64,000 nt of DNA from Oscillospiraceae bacterium (GTDB lineage Bacteria > Bacillota > Clostridia > Oscillospirales > Ruminococcaceae). Every line of letters starts with the position of its first letter. Position 1 is the first letter of the stretch. Where the stretch lies: contig WRKM01000006.1 in NCBI GenBank assembly GCA_009778065.1, forward strand, positions 43,085-107,084, read 5' to 3'. The position numbers and the translations under genes are program-made. Below are positions 1 through 9,099 of the stretch, piece by piece. A model generated the notes under the pieces. The model was not told where the DNA came from. It did not search any database and saw only the letters and a list, made by a program, of their open reading frames with translations.

Positions 1-68
1 AAGCAGATACGACAATTAAGTTTCAACATAAGACTATGTGGAATGATATAGTGGGCGGGAAGATATAA
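1..68 (+). CDS. possible 3' end of an upstream gene
   Basis: One frame is open from the window edge and ends at TAA 66-68, reading about 21 codons (ADTTIKFQHKTMWNDIVGG and so on). It could be the tail of a gene that starts outside the window. Nothing in so short a stretch identifies it, and it may be chance. Confidence 0.25.
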   Translation, partial: ADTTIKFQHKTMWNDIVGGKI

Positions 69-143
69 ATGCTAAAAGTAATATTGCCGTTGAACGTTAT
101 AAAATAAGACATTCATTTAAAATGATAATAAAAGGGGATAATT

Positions 144-746
144 ATGTTTACTAACGTAAATTCAAATCAAAAACGGTTATTAGTAAAAGCTATTGAAAAA
201 GCAAAGGACGGTTTTTTTACAACAAACGATTTAATATCAGAAAATAGCTACAACGGATATGTACGAGTGCAAAGCATATTAGATGAATTAACGACAATGA
301 GGTTTATTTCAAATATTTGTGACGGCGGTTATATGCTTTTGGACAAAGCATTTACATATGAAGAGGATTTAGCAGAATACGACCATCGATTATCTCCGTT
401 GAAAACAAATAATGTAATAAATGTGTATGGCGGCGGTAATAACCAAATACAACAAAACACAATCAATTCTACCCAAAGCATAGACTCTGATAATCATTTT
501 GATTACGCAAAAGCCATAGAAGTCCTCACGCAGACACTTAATAATATTGACTCATTTAATTTATCATGTGAAAATAAAGAGAGTTTAACAAAAGTTGTAA
601 ACGATGCAATTTCCTCTGCAAGTAACGAAAAAAACAGTATTTTTGTCAAAGAGTCCCTAATTACGATAAAGAATTTTCTTATTGGGGTTACTGGAAGTCT
701 TGCGGCAAGCGGGATTTTGTATATGCTGTCGAATTTAAGAGTTTAG
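144..746 (+). CDS. hypothetical protein with C-terminal membrane anchor
   Basis: The 200-residue protein is preceded by AAAGGGG nine bases before the ATG. Residues 1-70 look like a small helical, possibly winged-helix domain. Next comes a Gly/Asn/Gln-rich stretch (NVYGGGNNQIQQNTINS, about residues 93-109) of the kind that separates domains in several defence-associated or effector proteins. A helical segment follows, and one hydrophobic stretch near the C terminus (FLIGVTGSLAASGILYML) should be a membrane anchor. I do not recognise the family. It stands alone on the plus strand opposite the lipoprotein array, with AT-rich codon use like other accessory genes here. A link to defence is only an inference from the Gly-Asn-Gln linker and the terminal membrane helix. 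Confidence 0.6.
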   Translation: MFTNVNSNQKRLLVKAIEKAKDGFFTTNDLISENSYNGYVRVQSILDELTTMRFISNICDGGYMLLDKAFTYEEDLAEYDHRLSPLKTNNVINVYGGGNNQIQQNTINSTQSIDSDNHFDYAKAIEVLTQTLNNIDSFNLSCENKESLTKVVNDAISSASNEKNSIFVKESLITIKNFLIGVTGSLAASGILYMLSNLRV

Positions 747-770
747 GTAATAATTTGCATAACAGCAAAA

Positions 771-792
771 CCGCCAACCTCACAGTCAGCGG
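771..792 (-). terminator. terminator after the lipoprotein array
   Basis: Read on the minus strand, CCGCTGAC and GTTGGCGG pair (two G-U pairs) around a TGTGAG loop and are followed by TTTTGCTGTT. It lies downstream of the last lipoprotein gene (stop at 969) and suits a rho-independent terminator for the array. Confidence 0.55.
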
Positions 793-892
793 TCAAGTAT
801 AGCGTAGAAGCATATCACAAATTCTTATCCATTATTTGTCCATTAAGTTTACAAAAACATAATGGAAATTACGTTAAGTTGCGAAATTGTAA

Positions 893-970
893 GGTCGATA
901 AAATGCGATGATAACGGCGTTTACGGTAAGTTATGAAAAGTTAGAAAATGCTGTTTAGAAAATTCAAATT
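893..970 (+). repeat. dispersed repeat, copy A (relic of a DUF1016 gene end)
   Basis: About 77 bases here match the reverse complement of 56301-56379 with about 8 differences and no gap. In the other copy this sequence covers the last codons (...DEMR stop) and 3' flank of the DUF1016 nuclease gene; here the matching frame reads VDKMR stop with no gene before it. The copy ends at the stop codon of the last lipoprotein gene. The two copies are in opposite orientation. Confidence 0.75.
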
Positions 971-1541
971 ATTCCACACGTGTCAATACGGCGTAAAACG
1001 AAAGCTCCGGAACAGTAACCGATATGCTTGAACTGCTCCCCGGGTCACGAGTTAAAACAAAAACCTCTTCAAAATACATGGTGTCACCTTCAATTGTTGC
1101 GGTTACAAAATACTCCTGCCCTTGGTAACTATAATCGGGGGCTTCAACTATTCCCGCATCTATATAAGCGGTAATCACATTCTCGGATTGTGTGAAATTG
1201 CGATACGTGCTACTGCGAACAGTAATGGTCTCAGCTGAATAGTCAACCGTTACTGTTGTTTCGCCGTCTGAATACACTTCAATGTTTTTATCAACATTTG
1301 ATGTGTCATCCGTTTGCGTGATTGGAACGTCTGAATGTTGCGGTTGTGTTTGCGATTGCGGTTGCGATTCCTCCGGCGGGGTTTCTTCTTTTGGTGAAGT
1401 TTCTTGCGATAATTCCGGTGTCGTGCTACCGATTTCATTTGTGTTTTCGGTTTCGTTTTCGGGTTCATCGCCGCAAGCCGCTAACGTCAGCGACATTGCG
1501 AGGGCTATGATTAGTGCGAGAATTTTTGTTGTGTTTTTCAT
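969..1541 (-). CDS. lipoprotein of the shared-leader family (member 1, distal)
   Basis: This is a 190-residue lipoprotein. I start it at ATG 1541, seven bases after AGGAG; the ATG at 1547 is only one base from that site and longer forms lack any. The signal peptide (KILALIIALAMSLTLAACGD) ends in a lipobox LAAC, so the Cys is predicted to be lipidated and the protein held on the outer face of the membrane. A Glu/Thr/Pro/Gln-rich linker of about 55 residues follows, then a beta-rich domain of about 110 residues with no family I recognise. It is the last gene of seven on this strand and is followed by a terminator. Its linker is Glu/Gln-rich, not PDNG-rich as in its neighbours. Confidence 0.8.
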   Translation of the reverse strand: MKNTTKILALIIALAMSLTLAACGDEPENETENTNEIGSTTPELSQETSPKEETPPEESQPQSQTQPQHSDVPITQTDDTSNVDKNIEVYSDGETTVTVDYSAETITVRSSTYRNFTQSENVITAYIDAGIVEAPDYSYQGQEYFVTATIEGDTMYFEEVFVLTRDPGSSSSISVTVPELSFYAVLTRVE

Positions 1542-1607
1542 GTTCATGCTCCTTATTAATTTTATTAACAATTGTTTTACACGTGAATAAAGGTAACTTA
1601 CCGCCGA

Positions 1608-3173
1608 TTAACTTGAGCTATTTGCTATTATAAGCTCATCGCCCGTGCCGTCGGTGTGGATACGGTAAATTTCGTCGCTTATTTTATAAAAGAGCCAATC
1701 TCCCGCCACGTTCAAATAAGAACCGTCTGCGTTGTTCAACTGCACATCTCCCGTGCCGTCCGTCCCAATACTGCGCAAGCCAATCGGAGTATCGCCGTAC
1801 CGGTCAGGGAAATAGAAAATTTTATCGCCGCTGACAACAAACTGTTCGCATCCCTTCTCAATCAGCGTGACATTTTCCTTAGTGTCGATGTGGAATTTAT
1901 GCAGAGTTCTATTTTCGGTGTAGTAAATCCAATCGCCATCCACGATGCTTCGGTAAATATGCTCGACCGGCAAAATAATGCTATCCCTCGCCGAGCCGTC
2001 TTTTTTGACCCTGAAAATCGTGTCGTCTGCCTCTCCCTCATAACCTTGCCGATAGTAAACCCAATCGCCCTCTATCCCGACCATAAAGCATGAACCCTCG
2101 GTGGTTAGCTGTGTGTCCTCCGTGCCGTCAGTACGGATTCGGCAGACATTGGTAGAATTACCGCTATAATCATTATAATAAATCCAATCGCCCTCGAAAA
2201 TGAACGGCGAGCTGATGCCTTCCGGGGGTATCTTTTGCAACCCCAGACCGTCTGTGCGAAGCCTGAACATGCCTTTGTTGCTTGTGTTTGCATAAATAAA
2301 GTCTCCGATGACATTGAGGGGTGTGTGGAAATAATACCCCGGCTGTTCTAACTTGATAAGCTCCGAGCCATCGGCACTCATTTTGTAAATCGAGCTACCT
2401 TTCAACATGTAAATCCAGTCGCCTTTTTCCGCGACATAGCCCTCGAACGCGATGTTGCTGTTTGAGATTCCGCGCTCGTTCGGGTCGGCGGAGTCGGGAG
2501 GAACAATGGAATCACGGTGCGTAAGCATTATACGCGATGACGGTTGCGGCATATCATCTAAAAATTCTCCTGAACCGTCCGCGTTCCAGACAAAGGTGTT
2601 GCTCCGCACAAGAACGTCATTGACCATGACTTCAAAATAATATTCCGCCGGACATTCCTCAAAAACACCGTAGGTCAAAGAATAAGCCTTGACGGTATCT
2701 TCATCTTTGGAGGCATAGGGATAGTGGTCTACATGCTGCATAGACCAGAGAAAGGAGCTTTCCCCGAGCGGCATATGAACATTAGGCTCGTGTGCCTCTC
2801 CGTTGATGAATAGAGTAAAATTGCTTATCCGCGGCGGGAAAAAATTAAATTCACTTGACTCCCGTACGCCCGCGCCTGTGAACAGTAGGCTACCTCCGGC
2901 AACCTGAGTGATAGTAGCGATTTTTCCCGACTCGTCGCTGTTACCGCTAATACCCAATTGCGCGTAAAGAAATTCGCTCTCCGCACTCTGTGTTTCATTG
3001 CCGCCGTTGCCCTGTGTCGGGTTCGTTGACAGGGCTTCTGCTCCGTTGTCGAGGTTTTCAGCGTTTGTGTTTTGGTTGTTGGGGATGTTTGATGAAGCTT
3101 CATCACCGCAAGCCGCTAAAGTCAGCGACATTGCGAGGGCTATGATTAGTGCGAGGATTTTTGTTATTTTCAT
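1608..3173 (-). CDS. DUF5050-type propeller lipoprotein (member 2)
   Basis: A 521-residue lipoprotein with leader MKITKILALIIALAMSLTLAACGD and lipobox LAAC. After a low-complexity Asn/Gly linker there is a beta-rich domain (about 70-230). The C-terminal half then holds seven repeats of the pattern GDWIYY...IYRIxTDGTG, about 40 residues each, typical of DUF5050 proteins and expected to fold as a beta propeller. These domains are common in clostridial surface proteins, but their ligand is unknown. The ribosome binding site (GAAAGGAACCCCC) is the one shared by the whole array. It shares the propeller with member 5, so those two form a subfamily. Confidence 0.85.
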   Translation of the reverse strand: MKITKILALIIALAMSLTLAACGDEASSNIPNNQNTNAENLDNGAEALSTNPTQGNGGNETQSAESEFLYAQLGISGNSDESGKIATITQVAGGSLLFTGAGVRESSEFNFFPPRISNFTLFINGEAHEPNVHMPLGESSFLWSMQHVDHYPYASKDEDTVKAYSLTYGVFEECPAEYYFEVMVNDVLVRSNTFVWNADGSGEFLDDMPQPSSRIMLTHRDSIVPPDSADPNERGISNSNIAFEGYVAEKGDWIYMLKGSSIYKMSADGSELIKLEQPGYYFHTPLNVIGDFIYANTSNKGMFRLRTDGLGLQKIPPEGISSPFIFEGDWIYYNDYSGNSTNVCRIRTDGTEDTQLTTEGSCFMVGIEGDWVYYRQGYEGEADDTIFRVKKDGSARDSIILPVEHIYRSIVDGDWIYYTENRTLHKFHIDTKENVTLIEKGCEQFVVSGDKIFYFPDRYGDTPIGLRSIGTDGTGDVQLNNADGSYLNVAGDWLFYKISDEIYRIHTDGTGDELIIANSSS

Positions 3174-3213
3174 TGTTTGGGGGTTCCTTTCGTGATAATT
3201 TATTTGGTGTCGT

Positions 3214-4299
3214 TTACCCTCTCGGACCGTCCGAAAGCTGAAATTGCGGGGGAGGTTCAGGCGCGGGAATGTCTATTACTTCACCGTCCGGTCCTACCGC
3301 GCTTATATAGACCAATGCTACTTCGTCCCTGTAGCCCGGTTCAGTATATATATACTGTGTCACATCGTCAATCGTGATTGTCGAGCCCGGCGGCAGAAAT
3401 TCCGGCATTTCGGGAAAAACGGGGTAACTAAGAAAACGCTGACCTTCTCCCAAATCCACATGATTAAAGCGCACGCTGAATTCCGGTTTAGTCCCGGGTC
3501 GTCTGTAGTTGAGTTTGAACGTCACGACCTCGCCGGGAAGCACAAAATTCAACGCCTCATTTCGATTCCACCATTGACAGGCGAGTTCTCCGTCCGTAAG
3601 AAGGATAGATTCGAGACTAAACTCATAGGGCGAATTATTGATTATCGTTGCTTTAAGACCGGGGTACATTAGGTCGGGCTCGGAATCATCAAGCGCGAGA
3701 GTCACGTCATAACCGTTTTCGGTAATTTCAGCCCGATACCAAACCGTGGCGGCTGTATCCACAAGCTCTATCACAAGTACGGGGTCTTCGATTTCGACCC
3801 ATTCCCCATCAACAAAGTCGCCATTCAGATTACCGGAAACAGCATATGGCAAGTCCTCTTTTCGCTCTTCTATTTTAGCGACAAACCAATCGGCGGTAAT
3901 CTCCGGACCTTCGACAACTGACCGGGGTTGGAATCTATATTGCGCTCCCTCGTCTTTGCTTGGGCTAAAGGTAAGCACAAGAATATTGTCACCACCGTCG
4001 CCCGCCGTGGCAGATATGTCAAAGGTATTCCCTATGGAATTTCTAAAATAGCTTGTAATGTTGGACATAACCTGACCGTCGTTGTCGATAATCGCCTGCA
4101 TACGGTGTTGATGTACGGACGGCGTTTCTGTCCCGTTGTCGGGGGGTTCTGCTCCGTTGTCGGGGGTGTTGTTGTCGGGGGTTTCTGCGTTTGTGTTTTG
4201 GTTGTTGGGGGTATTTGATGAAGCTTCATCACTGCAAGCCGCTAACGTCAGCGACATTGCGAGGGCTATGATTAGTGCGATGATTTTTGTTACTTTCAT
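3214..4299 (-). CDS. lipoprotein of the shared-leader family (member 3)
   Basis: A 361-residue lipoprotein with the array's leader, here with Ser after the lipidated Cys (LAACSD where the others have LAACGD). A PDNN/PDNG linker (about residues 30-62) leads to a beta-strand-rich mature part. Its middle (PGLKATIINNSPYEFSLES...) looks like an immunoglobulin-like fold, which is inference only. The C-terminal segment is Pro-rich. No catalytic motif is visible. At the DNA level the first 70 bases, including synonymous positions, are almost identical to members 2, 4 and 5, while the mature parts do not align. Confidence 0.8.
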   Translation of the reverse strand: MKVTKIIALIIALAMSLTLAACSDEASSNTPNNQNTNAETPDNNTPDNGAEPPDNGTETPSVHQHRMQAIIDNDGQVMSNITSYFRNSIGNTFDISATAGDGGDNILVLTFSPSKDEGAQYRFQPRSVVEGPEITADWFVAKIEERKEDLPYAVSGNLNGDFVDGEWVEIEDPVLVIELVDTAATVWYRAEITENGYDVTLALDDSEPDLMYPGLKATIINNSPYEFSLESILLTDGELACQWWNRNEALNFVLPGEVVTFKLNYRRPGTKPEFSVRFNHVDLGEGQRFLSYPVFPEMPEFLPPGSTITIDDVTQYIYTEPGYRDEVALVYISAVGPDGEVIDIPAPEPPPQFQLSDGPRG

Positions 4300-4329
4300 T
4301 TTTTGTAATTTCCTTTCGTGGTACTTTGT

Positions 4330-4977
4330 TTACGGCTGTGAAACATAATAAGCATATCCCAATTCATCTAATTTGCTGATAACCTCATCCATAGTATATC
4401 CCACACCAAATAATGGATTACCGTCCAACGCGCCATACTCGACGTTATCTACAACTATCCCAATTGGAGATTCTTTAGCCGCCTCATTGCTTCTAAATAC
4501 TATTTTATCCATAAAAGGCGCGGTTCGGGTCGTAGTAGCCTTGTTCGTATAAATATCGAAATCAAAGTTTATGAGATAGTATGCAACAAAACGCGGATTA
4601 GTATCGTTAATATAAACAATATAATAATCGGTTGTCGCATAGAAATAACCCTTGTCGCCCCTGTGACTTTCAAGCGGCGGTTCTATATACGGCGGTGTGC
4701 CGTTGTCGGGAACATCAGAACCGTCATTAAATATGCCGCCTTGCGGGTCTTGGGGTGTGCCGGAGTCATTATCGCCGTTGTCCGTTGTTTGGTTCGGTGA
4801 AGGGGTTTCTGTTCCGTTGTCGGGGGTGTTGTTGTCGGGGGTTTCTGCGTTTGCACCTTGATTATTTGCGGGTGAGTCATTATTGGGGGTATTTGATGAA
4901 GCTTCATCACCGCAAGCCGCTAAAGTCAGCGACATTGCGAGGGCTATGATTAGTGCGAGGATTTTTGTTACTTTCAT
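4330..4977 (-). CDS. lipoprotein of the shared-leader family (member 4)
   Basis: A 215-residue lipoprotein with leader, lipobox LAAC and a long linker of NNTPDNGTETPS-type repeats (about residues 27-95). The mature domain is about 120 residues, begins GYFYATTDYYIVYINDTNP and ends YVSQP. That ending and the FYA(L/T)T.DYI pattern are shared with member 6, so the two are distant relatives within the array. The function is unknown. The gap to member 5 (35 bases) holds only the shared ribosome binding region. Confidence 0.8.
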   Translation of the reverse strand: MKVTKILALIIALAMSLTLAACGDEASSNTPNNDSPANNQGANAETPDNNTPDNGTETPSPNQTTDNGDNDSGTPQDPQGGIFNDGSDVPDNGTPPYIEPPLESHRGDKGYFYATTDYYIVYINDTNPRFVAYYLINFDFDIYTNKATTTRTAPFMDKIVFRSNEAAKESPIGIVVDNVEYGALDGNPLFGVGYTMDEVISKLDELGYAYYVSQP

Positions 4978-5012
4978 TTTTTTGAGTTCCTTTCATTTAG
5001 TTTAAGTTTGTT

Positions 5013-6824
5013 TTATCCTATGACGCGTAAATCTGTGCCGTCCATGCGAATTGCGGAAATCTGTGGTGCATTGGCGGTAAAATAAATCCATTCTCCGACT
5101 ATACAGAAGTATACATTTTCGGTAACGCCGGCTAATACAGCAAGCTCGGTCAAATCAGAACCGTCAAGGCGGGCTCTATGCAGTACGCCGCCTCTAACAT
5201 AATAAATCATATCATTGGCGATATTGAAAGTTTCTATATAAAATTCGATGCCGATACCGCCGCCTGTAAGGGGATTGTCGCTTGTGCCTGTATTTGGCGA
5301 AACGATAGTTTGAGGTCTGTTTGTGGGAATTAGTCTTAACTCGTTTCCGTCACCGTCAATCTCGACAATGCCGCCGCCCCTTGTCGCATTTCCGTATGAT
5401 ACGACATATAGTAATCCGTTTTCGACAATCATTTTAAAAATTTGCGGCGAGTCAATGACAATCTCTGTCTCCTCTGTTCCGTCAGTTCGGATTTTCTTAG
5501 TAGCACTATTGCTTCTTTGCCGATAATAAATCCAATCCCCGTCTACATTCAAATAATCGACCGAATATTCAACCAATTTCTGTGGTTCTGTGCCGTCTGT
5601 GCGAACCTTAAAAATGCCGTCAAAGGTTTTGTAATAAATCCAATCGCCTATAACGGTAACATCACCTAACCCCGCTGAGGCGCGTACAACTTGTGTTAAA
5701 TCTGTTCCGTCAGTTCGTATTTTATAAATCGACATACTCCCTGCATAATAAATCCAGTCGCCGACTACGTTGATACTGCCGAAACAAAACCAATCGGAGT
5801 ACCCGTCTCGCTCTATTAAAGTTGTTTCGCCTGTGCCGTCAACATTAATTTTATAGAGCGACCTGTCATATGAGCGGTAATAAATCCAGTCGTCTTTTAT
5901 TGCCGCATTTCCCCCGTTTGAAAGGTTACTGTTTGTGTTGCCGCGTTCGTTGGGGTCAACAGCAGGTTCTAAGACTACGGGTTCTTCGGGTATTTGGGTG
6001 GTCGGCGATGCGGTTGTAGACGGGGGTGTTGTGGTTGTAGGCACGGAGTCGGGTATAACTGCGTTTCCCGATAAATTTAACCACATAGCGGGACGAACGC
6101 CGTGCTCGTTTTTGACACCGAAGCCGTTTCGGTCTTCGATGCCGCCGTCGGCTTTGACGGGTGCGGCAGCATAACTAATGCCGCCGGGCGACCGAAGCCA
6201 CCAATAGAGAGCTTCGCCGCCGGAATCATACACTCTCCTCGCCAAATCGTCTGCGAAATACGCTCTTGCTTCATCTATGCTAAGCAGGAAAATTTTGTCT
6301 ACTGTGTTGTTGCCGCCGGGCGTATCGTAAGTTGGATTATTGTTGTTGATTAGCGTTGTTTCGATAATCCGCGCTTGGTCTGCTTGGCTGAAGCTACTCA
6401 AAAACTCGCCGTTTAAGTAGGCGCGAATTGTGCTGTCTTCCCATGTTATGTCACCGCCGGGTTCATGGTATGGGCGTGCTTCCAATACATACTCGCTGAT
6501 GACCAACGTCCTGCCGTCCTGCACGTCAAGCACGCGCCAGTCATATCCGCCGAATGGAATAACATCGCCGATATTTGCTGAACCGGATGCATCGCCGCCG
6601 TTGCCGAGGTCATTGTCGCCGTTGCCCTGCACCTCGTTCGTTGACGGTGTTTCAGTTCCGTTGTCGGGGGTGGTGTCGTTGTTGTCGGGGTTTTCATTGT
6701 TTTGCTCGTTTTGCGGATTGCGTTCTCTCGGCGTAAGTCCCTCCGATGAATTATCGCCGCAAGCCGCTAACGTCAGCGACATTGCGAGGGCTAAGATTAG
6801 TGCGAGGATTTTTGTTACTTTCAT
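5013..6824 (-). CDS. DUF6273 + DUF5050 lipoprotein (member 5)
   Basis: The largest member, 603 residues. After the leader and an Asn/Asp/Pro/Thr linker, residues about 90-255 form a DUF6273 domain (IPFGGYDWRVLDVQDGRTLV ... WWLRSPGG ... GVRPAMWLNL), a module common in Firmicutes surface proteins. A second Thr/Pro-rich linker (TTTTPPSTTASPTT) follows. The C-terminal half then carries about seven GDWIYY/IRTDGT repeats of DUF5050 type, as in member 2. No enzyme active site is evident; carbohydrate or wall binding is a guess from the architecture. Confidence 0.88.
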   Translation of the reverse strand: MKVTKILALILALAMSLTLAACGDNSSEGLTPRERNPQNEQNNENPDNNDTTPDNGTETPSTNEVQGNGDNDLGNGGDASGSANIGDVIPFGGYDWRVLDVQDGRTLVISEYVLEARPYHEPGGDITWEDSTIRAYLNGEFLSSFSQADQARIIETTLINNNNPTYDTPGGNNTVDKIFLLSIDEARAYFADDLARRVYDSGGEALYWWLRSPGGISYAAAPVKADGGIEDRNGFGVKNEHGVRPAMWLNLSGNAVIPDSVPTTTTPPSTTASPTTQIPEEPVVLEPAVDPNERGNTNSNLSNGGNAAIKDDWIYYRSYDRSLYKINVDGTGETTLIERDGYSDWFCFGSINVVGDWIYYAGSMSIYKIRTDGTDLTQVVRASAGLGDVTVIGDWIYYKTFDGIFKVRTDGTEPQKLVEYSVDYLNVDGDWIYYRQRSNSATKKIRTDGTEETEIVIDSPQIFKMIVENGLLYVVSYGNATRGGGIVEIDGDGNELRLIPTNRPQTIVSPNTGTSDNPLTGGGIGIEFYIETFNIANDMIYYVRGGVLHRARLDGSDLTELAVLAGVTENVYFCIVGEWIYFTANAPQISAIRMDGTDLRVIG

Positions 6825-6854
6825 TTTTTGTGTTTTCCTTTCGTGGTATTTTGT

Positions 6855-7742
6855 TTACTGCTGTGAAACATAAATTTCATAACTAAATTCAGACACCGGA
6901 TATTCTATTTGCTTATAATGGGATTGTAAATCGTCTAAACTTGCCGTCAGCTTTTCTAAAAGTTCGGCTTTTGTTGTGCTTTTGTAATCGTAATAATCTC
7001 TGGTATTTCCATACATATTGTAATACGCTACATCGTAAAATTGTGCACGCGGACCCTTAGCATATATTATGTTGTCCATCAAATAATAAGCCGAGCTACT
7101 GTCATCTGCGCTGAAGCTATTCACTGCTTGGTCTGCGTTTGGATAGGCTTTTTTGGCAAATATTGCGACGCCATTACTCTCCCCGTCCGGATAATTCCAT
7201 ACCTCTGCCCCGACGCCGTCCCAAAAAAAGTACACAACATAGCCCGTTGTTATCTCGTCGGGTGGCGGCGTTTGTTCAACCCAGTTTCCATTTGAGTCAA
7301 TATAGCCATCCCATGCCGGTTGAACCCAATTTCCATTTGAGTCAGTATAGCCAGCCGAAGGTCGTATAATAATTTCATACGAATAAGCTATATAATCGTT
7401 TGTAAGAGCGTAGAAAAATTCCGCATCGCTTTCGTGTGTTTTAAAGGATTCGGGTAAGTAAAGCGGTGGGCGGGTTTCCCATACAGGCGGGGTTCTATGC
7501 CATGGTGGTATGAGATGTAGAAATTCTTCGGGGGTTGCTGTTCCGTTGCCGGGGGTGTTGTTGTCGTTGTTGTCGGGGTTTTCTGCTCCGTTGTCGGGGT
7601 TTTCTGCGTTTGTGCCTTGGTTGTTTGCTGACGGGTCGTTGTTGGGGGTATTTGATGAAGGCGTAGCTTCATCGCCGCAAGCCGCTAAGGTCAGCGACAT
7701 TGCGAGGGCTATGATTAGCGCGAGGATTTTTGTTGCTTTCAT
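6855..7742 (-). CDS. lipoprotein of the shared-leader family (member 6)
   Basis: A 295-residue lipoprotein with leader MKATKILALIIALAMSLTLAACGD and a PDNN/PDNG linker. The mature part has a short internal duplication, YTDSNGNWV and YIDSNGNWV, separated by about nine residues; it is an aromatic-rich motif resembling single cell-wall-binding-type repeats. The C terminus is EFSYEIYVSQQ. A relic of a nearly identical C terminus (FSYEIYVSQP) lies just upstream of this gene's start at 7773-7805, so a second copy once stood there. The function is unknown. Confidence 0.8.
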   Translation of the reverse strand: MKATKILALIIALAMSLTLAACGDEATPSSNTPNNDPSANNQGTNAENPDNGAENPDNNDNNTPGNGTATPEEFLHLIPPWHRTPPVWETRPPLYLPESFKTHESDAEFFYALTNDYIAYSYEIIIRPSAGYTDSNGNWVQPAWDGYIDSNGNWVEQTPPPDEITTGYVVYFFWDGVGAEVWNYPDGESNGVAIFAKKAYPNADQAVNSFSADDSSSAYYLMDNIIYAKGPRAQFYDVAYYNMYGNTRDYYDYKSTTKAELLEKLTASLDDLQSHYKQIEYPVSEFSYEIYVSQQ

Positions 7743-7772
7743 TGTTTGGGGGTTCCTTTCGTGGTATTTTGT

Positions 7773-7805
7773 TTACGGCTGTGAAACATAAATTTCATAG
7801 CTAAA
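7773..7805 (-). pseudogene. fossil C-terminal tail of a member-6-like lipoprotein
   Basis: On the minus strand the ten codons FSYEIYVSQP plus stop TAA (7773-7775) are preserved between two stop codons, with 'cgtggtattttgttta' flanking sequence like that after member 6 (6840-6860). No gene body precedes it. It is best read as the 3' scar of a deleted paralogue. Confidence 0.75.
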
Positions 7806-7914
7806 TTATTGCGCGGTTTCTTTCGCACTTGCGGTTTTGTTCAGCCGCTCTGTTACGCTGTGTTGCTCTTATTATTGCAGATTCAGCCACATGGTCAATC
7901 GCATAAAGCGATTT

Positions 7915-9099
7915 CTACTCCACCACGTCCGCGACCTCAAAAGTTAGTCCTTCGTAAATTCTAATAAACGTGTTATCGTCCGGGTCATGCAAAGACAAAC
8001 CGTGCATATTAAAATCTGCGACAACCCAAAACTCGATGATGTCGTCGAAGCCGAACCCCGGCTTAAACTGTTCCGTCCATACGGCGGTGAGCCCCGTTTC
8101 ATCGATGCTTATCTGCATATCTTCGGGGTTTCTTATTACTATGTCCTTTTCTAAATCCAATGTCATATAATCCCATACGTCGTAGCCAAGGTCTCCGTAA
8201 CCAATTCTGAGTCCGGTGGAGACAGAGCCACCGCGGTCTGTGCCTATTGCGAACAATCCTCCTATGCAGGCATCTCCGGAAAAGTTATAAATCCCGGTAA
8301 TGGTCCAATATGCGAAGAATATCGTCGCGGGGTCTCTTTCTATCCATTCCCACGGCATGATATATGTCGGCTTTATTGACGTGTCTTTGTAAACAAACGA
8401 CATCGTACCGTCACCGTTATTGGTCGCGCTTAATGTGATAGCGGTAGGGTCGAAGACGAATTCGCTTAACTTTGTATGGGGTACGAGTTCATCAAACGGC
8501 ACAATAACATCGTTATTGCTGAACTTAATATACGTTTGTCTGTCTTGCTCTAAGCCCGAAATAGTAAAGCCTCGAACCTCAACATCTCCTATGTCGTCTG
8601 CGCTGTACTGTTCCGGCATAAAAAATATCAGCAACACGCTGTCACCGTCTATTTTTATGGGGTCGTAGCCGTTGTTATGTGTATACCTAACCGCAGCACC
8701 GTAAATGCTTAAAGGCTTGTAAAAACCATTGCCGAAATGTATACCTATATCACTGAAAGTGCCCGGATTCAACTCCAGCGCGGCGAGCCTTTCCGGAAGC
8801 TCGGGGATTGTTATGCGCATGGCAATCTCCTGCCCTTGTTCATGTTTTCCGCCTATGCCCACTTTAAGCTCGGATACGAGCTCCTGTCCCTGAGGTATGC
8901 TGTCGGCGTTACCCTGTGTTTGGTTCTCTGACAGGGTTTCTGCTCCGTTGTCGGGGTTTTCTGCGTTTGTGCCTTGGCTATTTGCGGGTAGGTCGTTGTT
9001 GGGGGTATTTGATGAAGGCGTAGCTTCATCGCCGCAAGCCGCTAACGTCAGCGACATTGCGAGGGCTAAGATTAACGCGAGGATTTTTGTTACTTTCAT
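7915..9099 (-). CDS. lipoprotein of the shared-leader family (member 7, promoter-proximal)
   Basis: A 394-residue lipoprotein, first gene of the array in transcription order. Leader and lipobox as in the others, then a NAENPDNGAETLSENQTQ linker, then a beta-rich mature region of about 330 residues with no recognised family. Upstream of its ribosome binding site (GAAAGGAACCCCCC) lies a frameshifted copy of the end of ptsI (about 9140-9163), so this gene or its ancestor once followed ptsI directly. It may now be transcribed from the ATPase gene's promoter or by read-through. Confidence 0.8.
   Translation of the reverse strand: MKVTKILALILALAMSLTLAACGDEATPSSNTPNNDLPANSQGTNAENPDNGAETLSENQTQGNADSIPQGQELVSELKVGIGGKHEQGQEIAMRITIPELPERLAALELNPGTFSDIGIHFGNGFYKPLSIYGAAVRYTHNNGYDPIKIDGDSVLLIFFMPEQYSADDIGDVEVRGFTISGLEQDRQTYIKFSNNDVIVPFDELVPHTKLSEFVFDPTAITLSATNNGDGTMSFVYKDTSIKPTYIMPWEWIERDPATIFFAYWTITGIYNFSGDACIGGLFAIGTDRGGSVSTGLRIGYGDLGYDVWDYMTLDLEKDIVIRNPEDMQISIDETGLTAVWTEQFKPGFGFDDIIEFWVVADFNMHGLSLHDPDDNTFIRIYEGLTFEVADVVE

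Noticed and set aside
1542..1571. Longer N terminus for lipoprotein member 1 (from 1571 or 1547)
   Set aside because: The AGGAG site lies inside that extension, and ATG 1541 restores the standard lipoprotein signal peptide.
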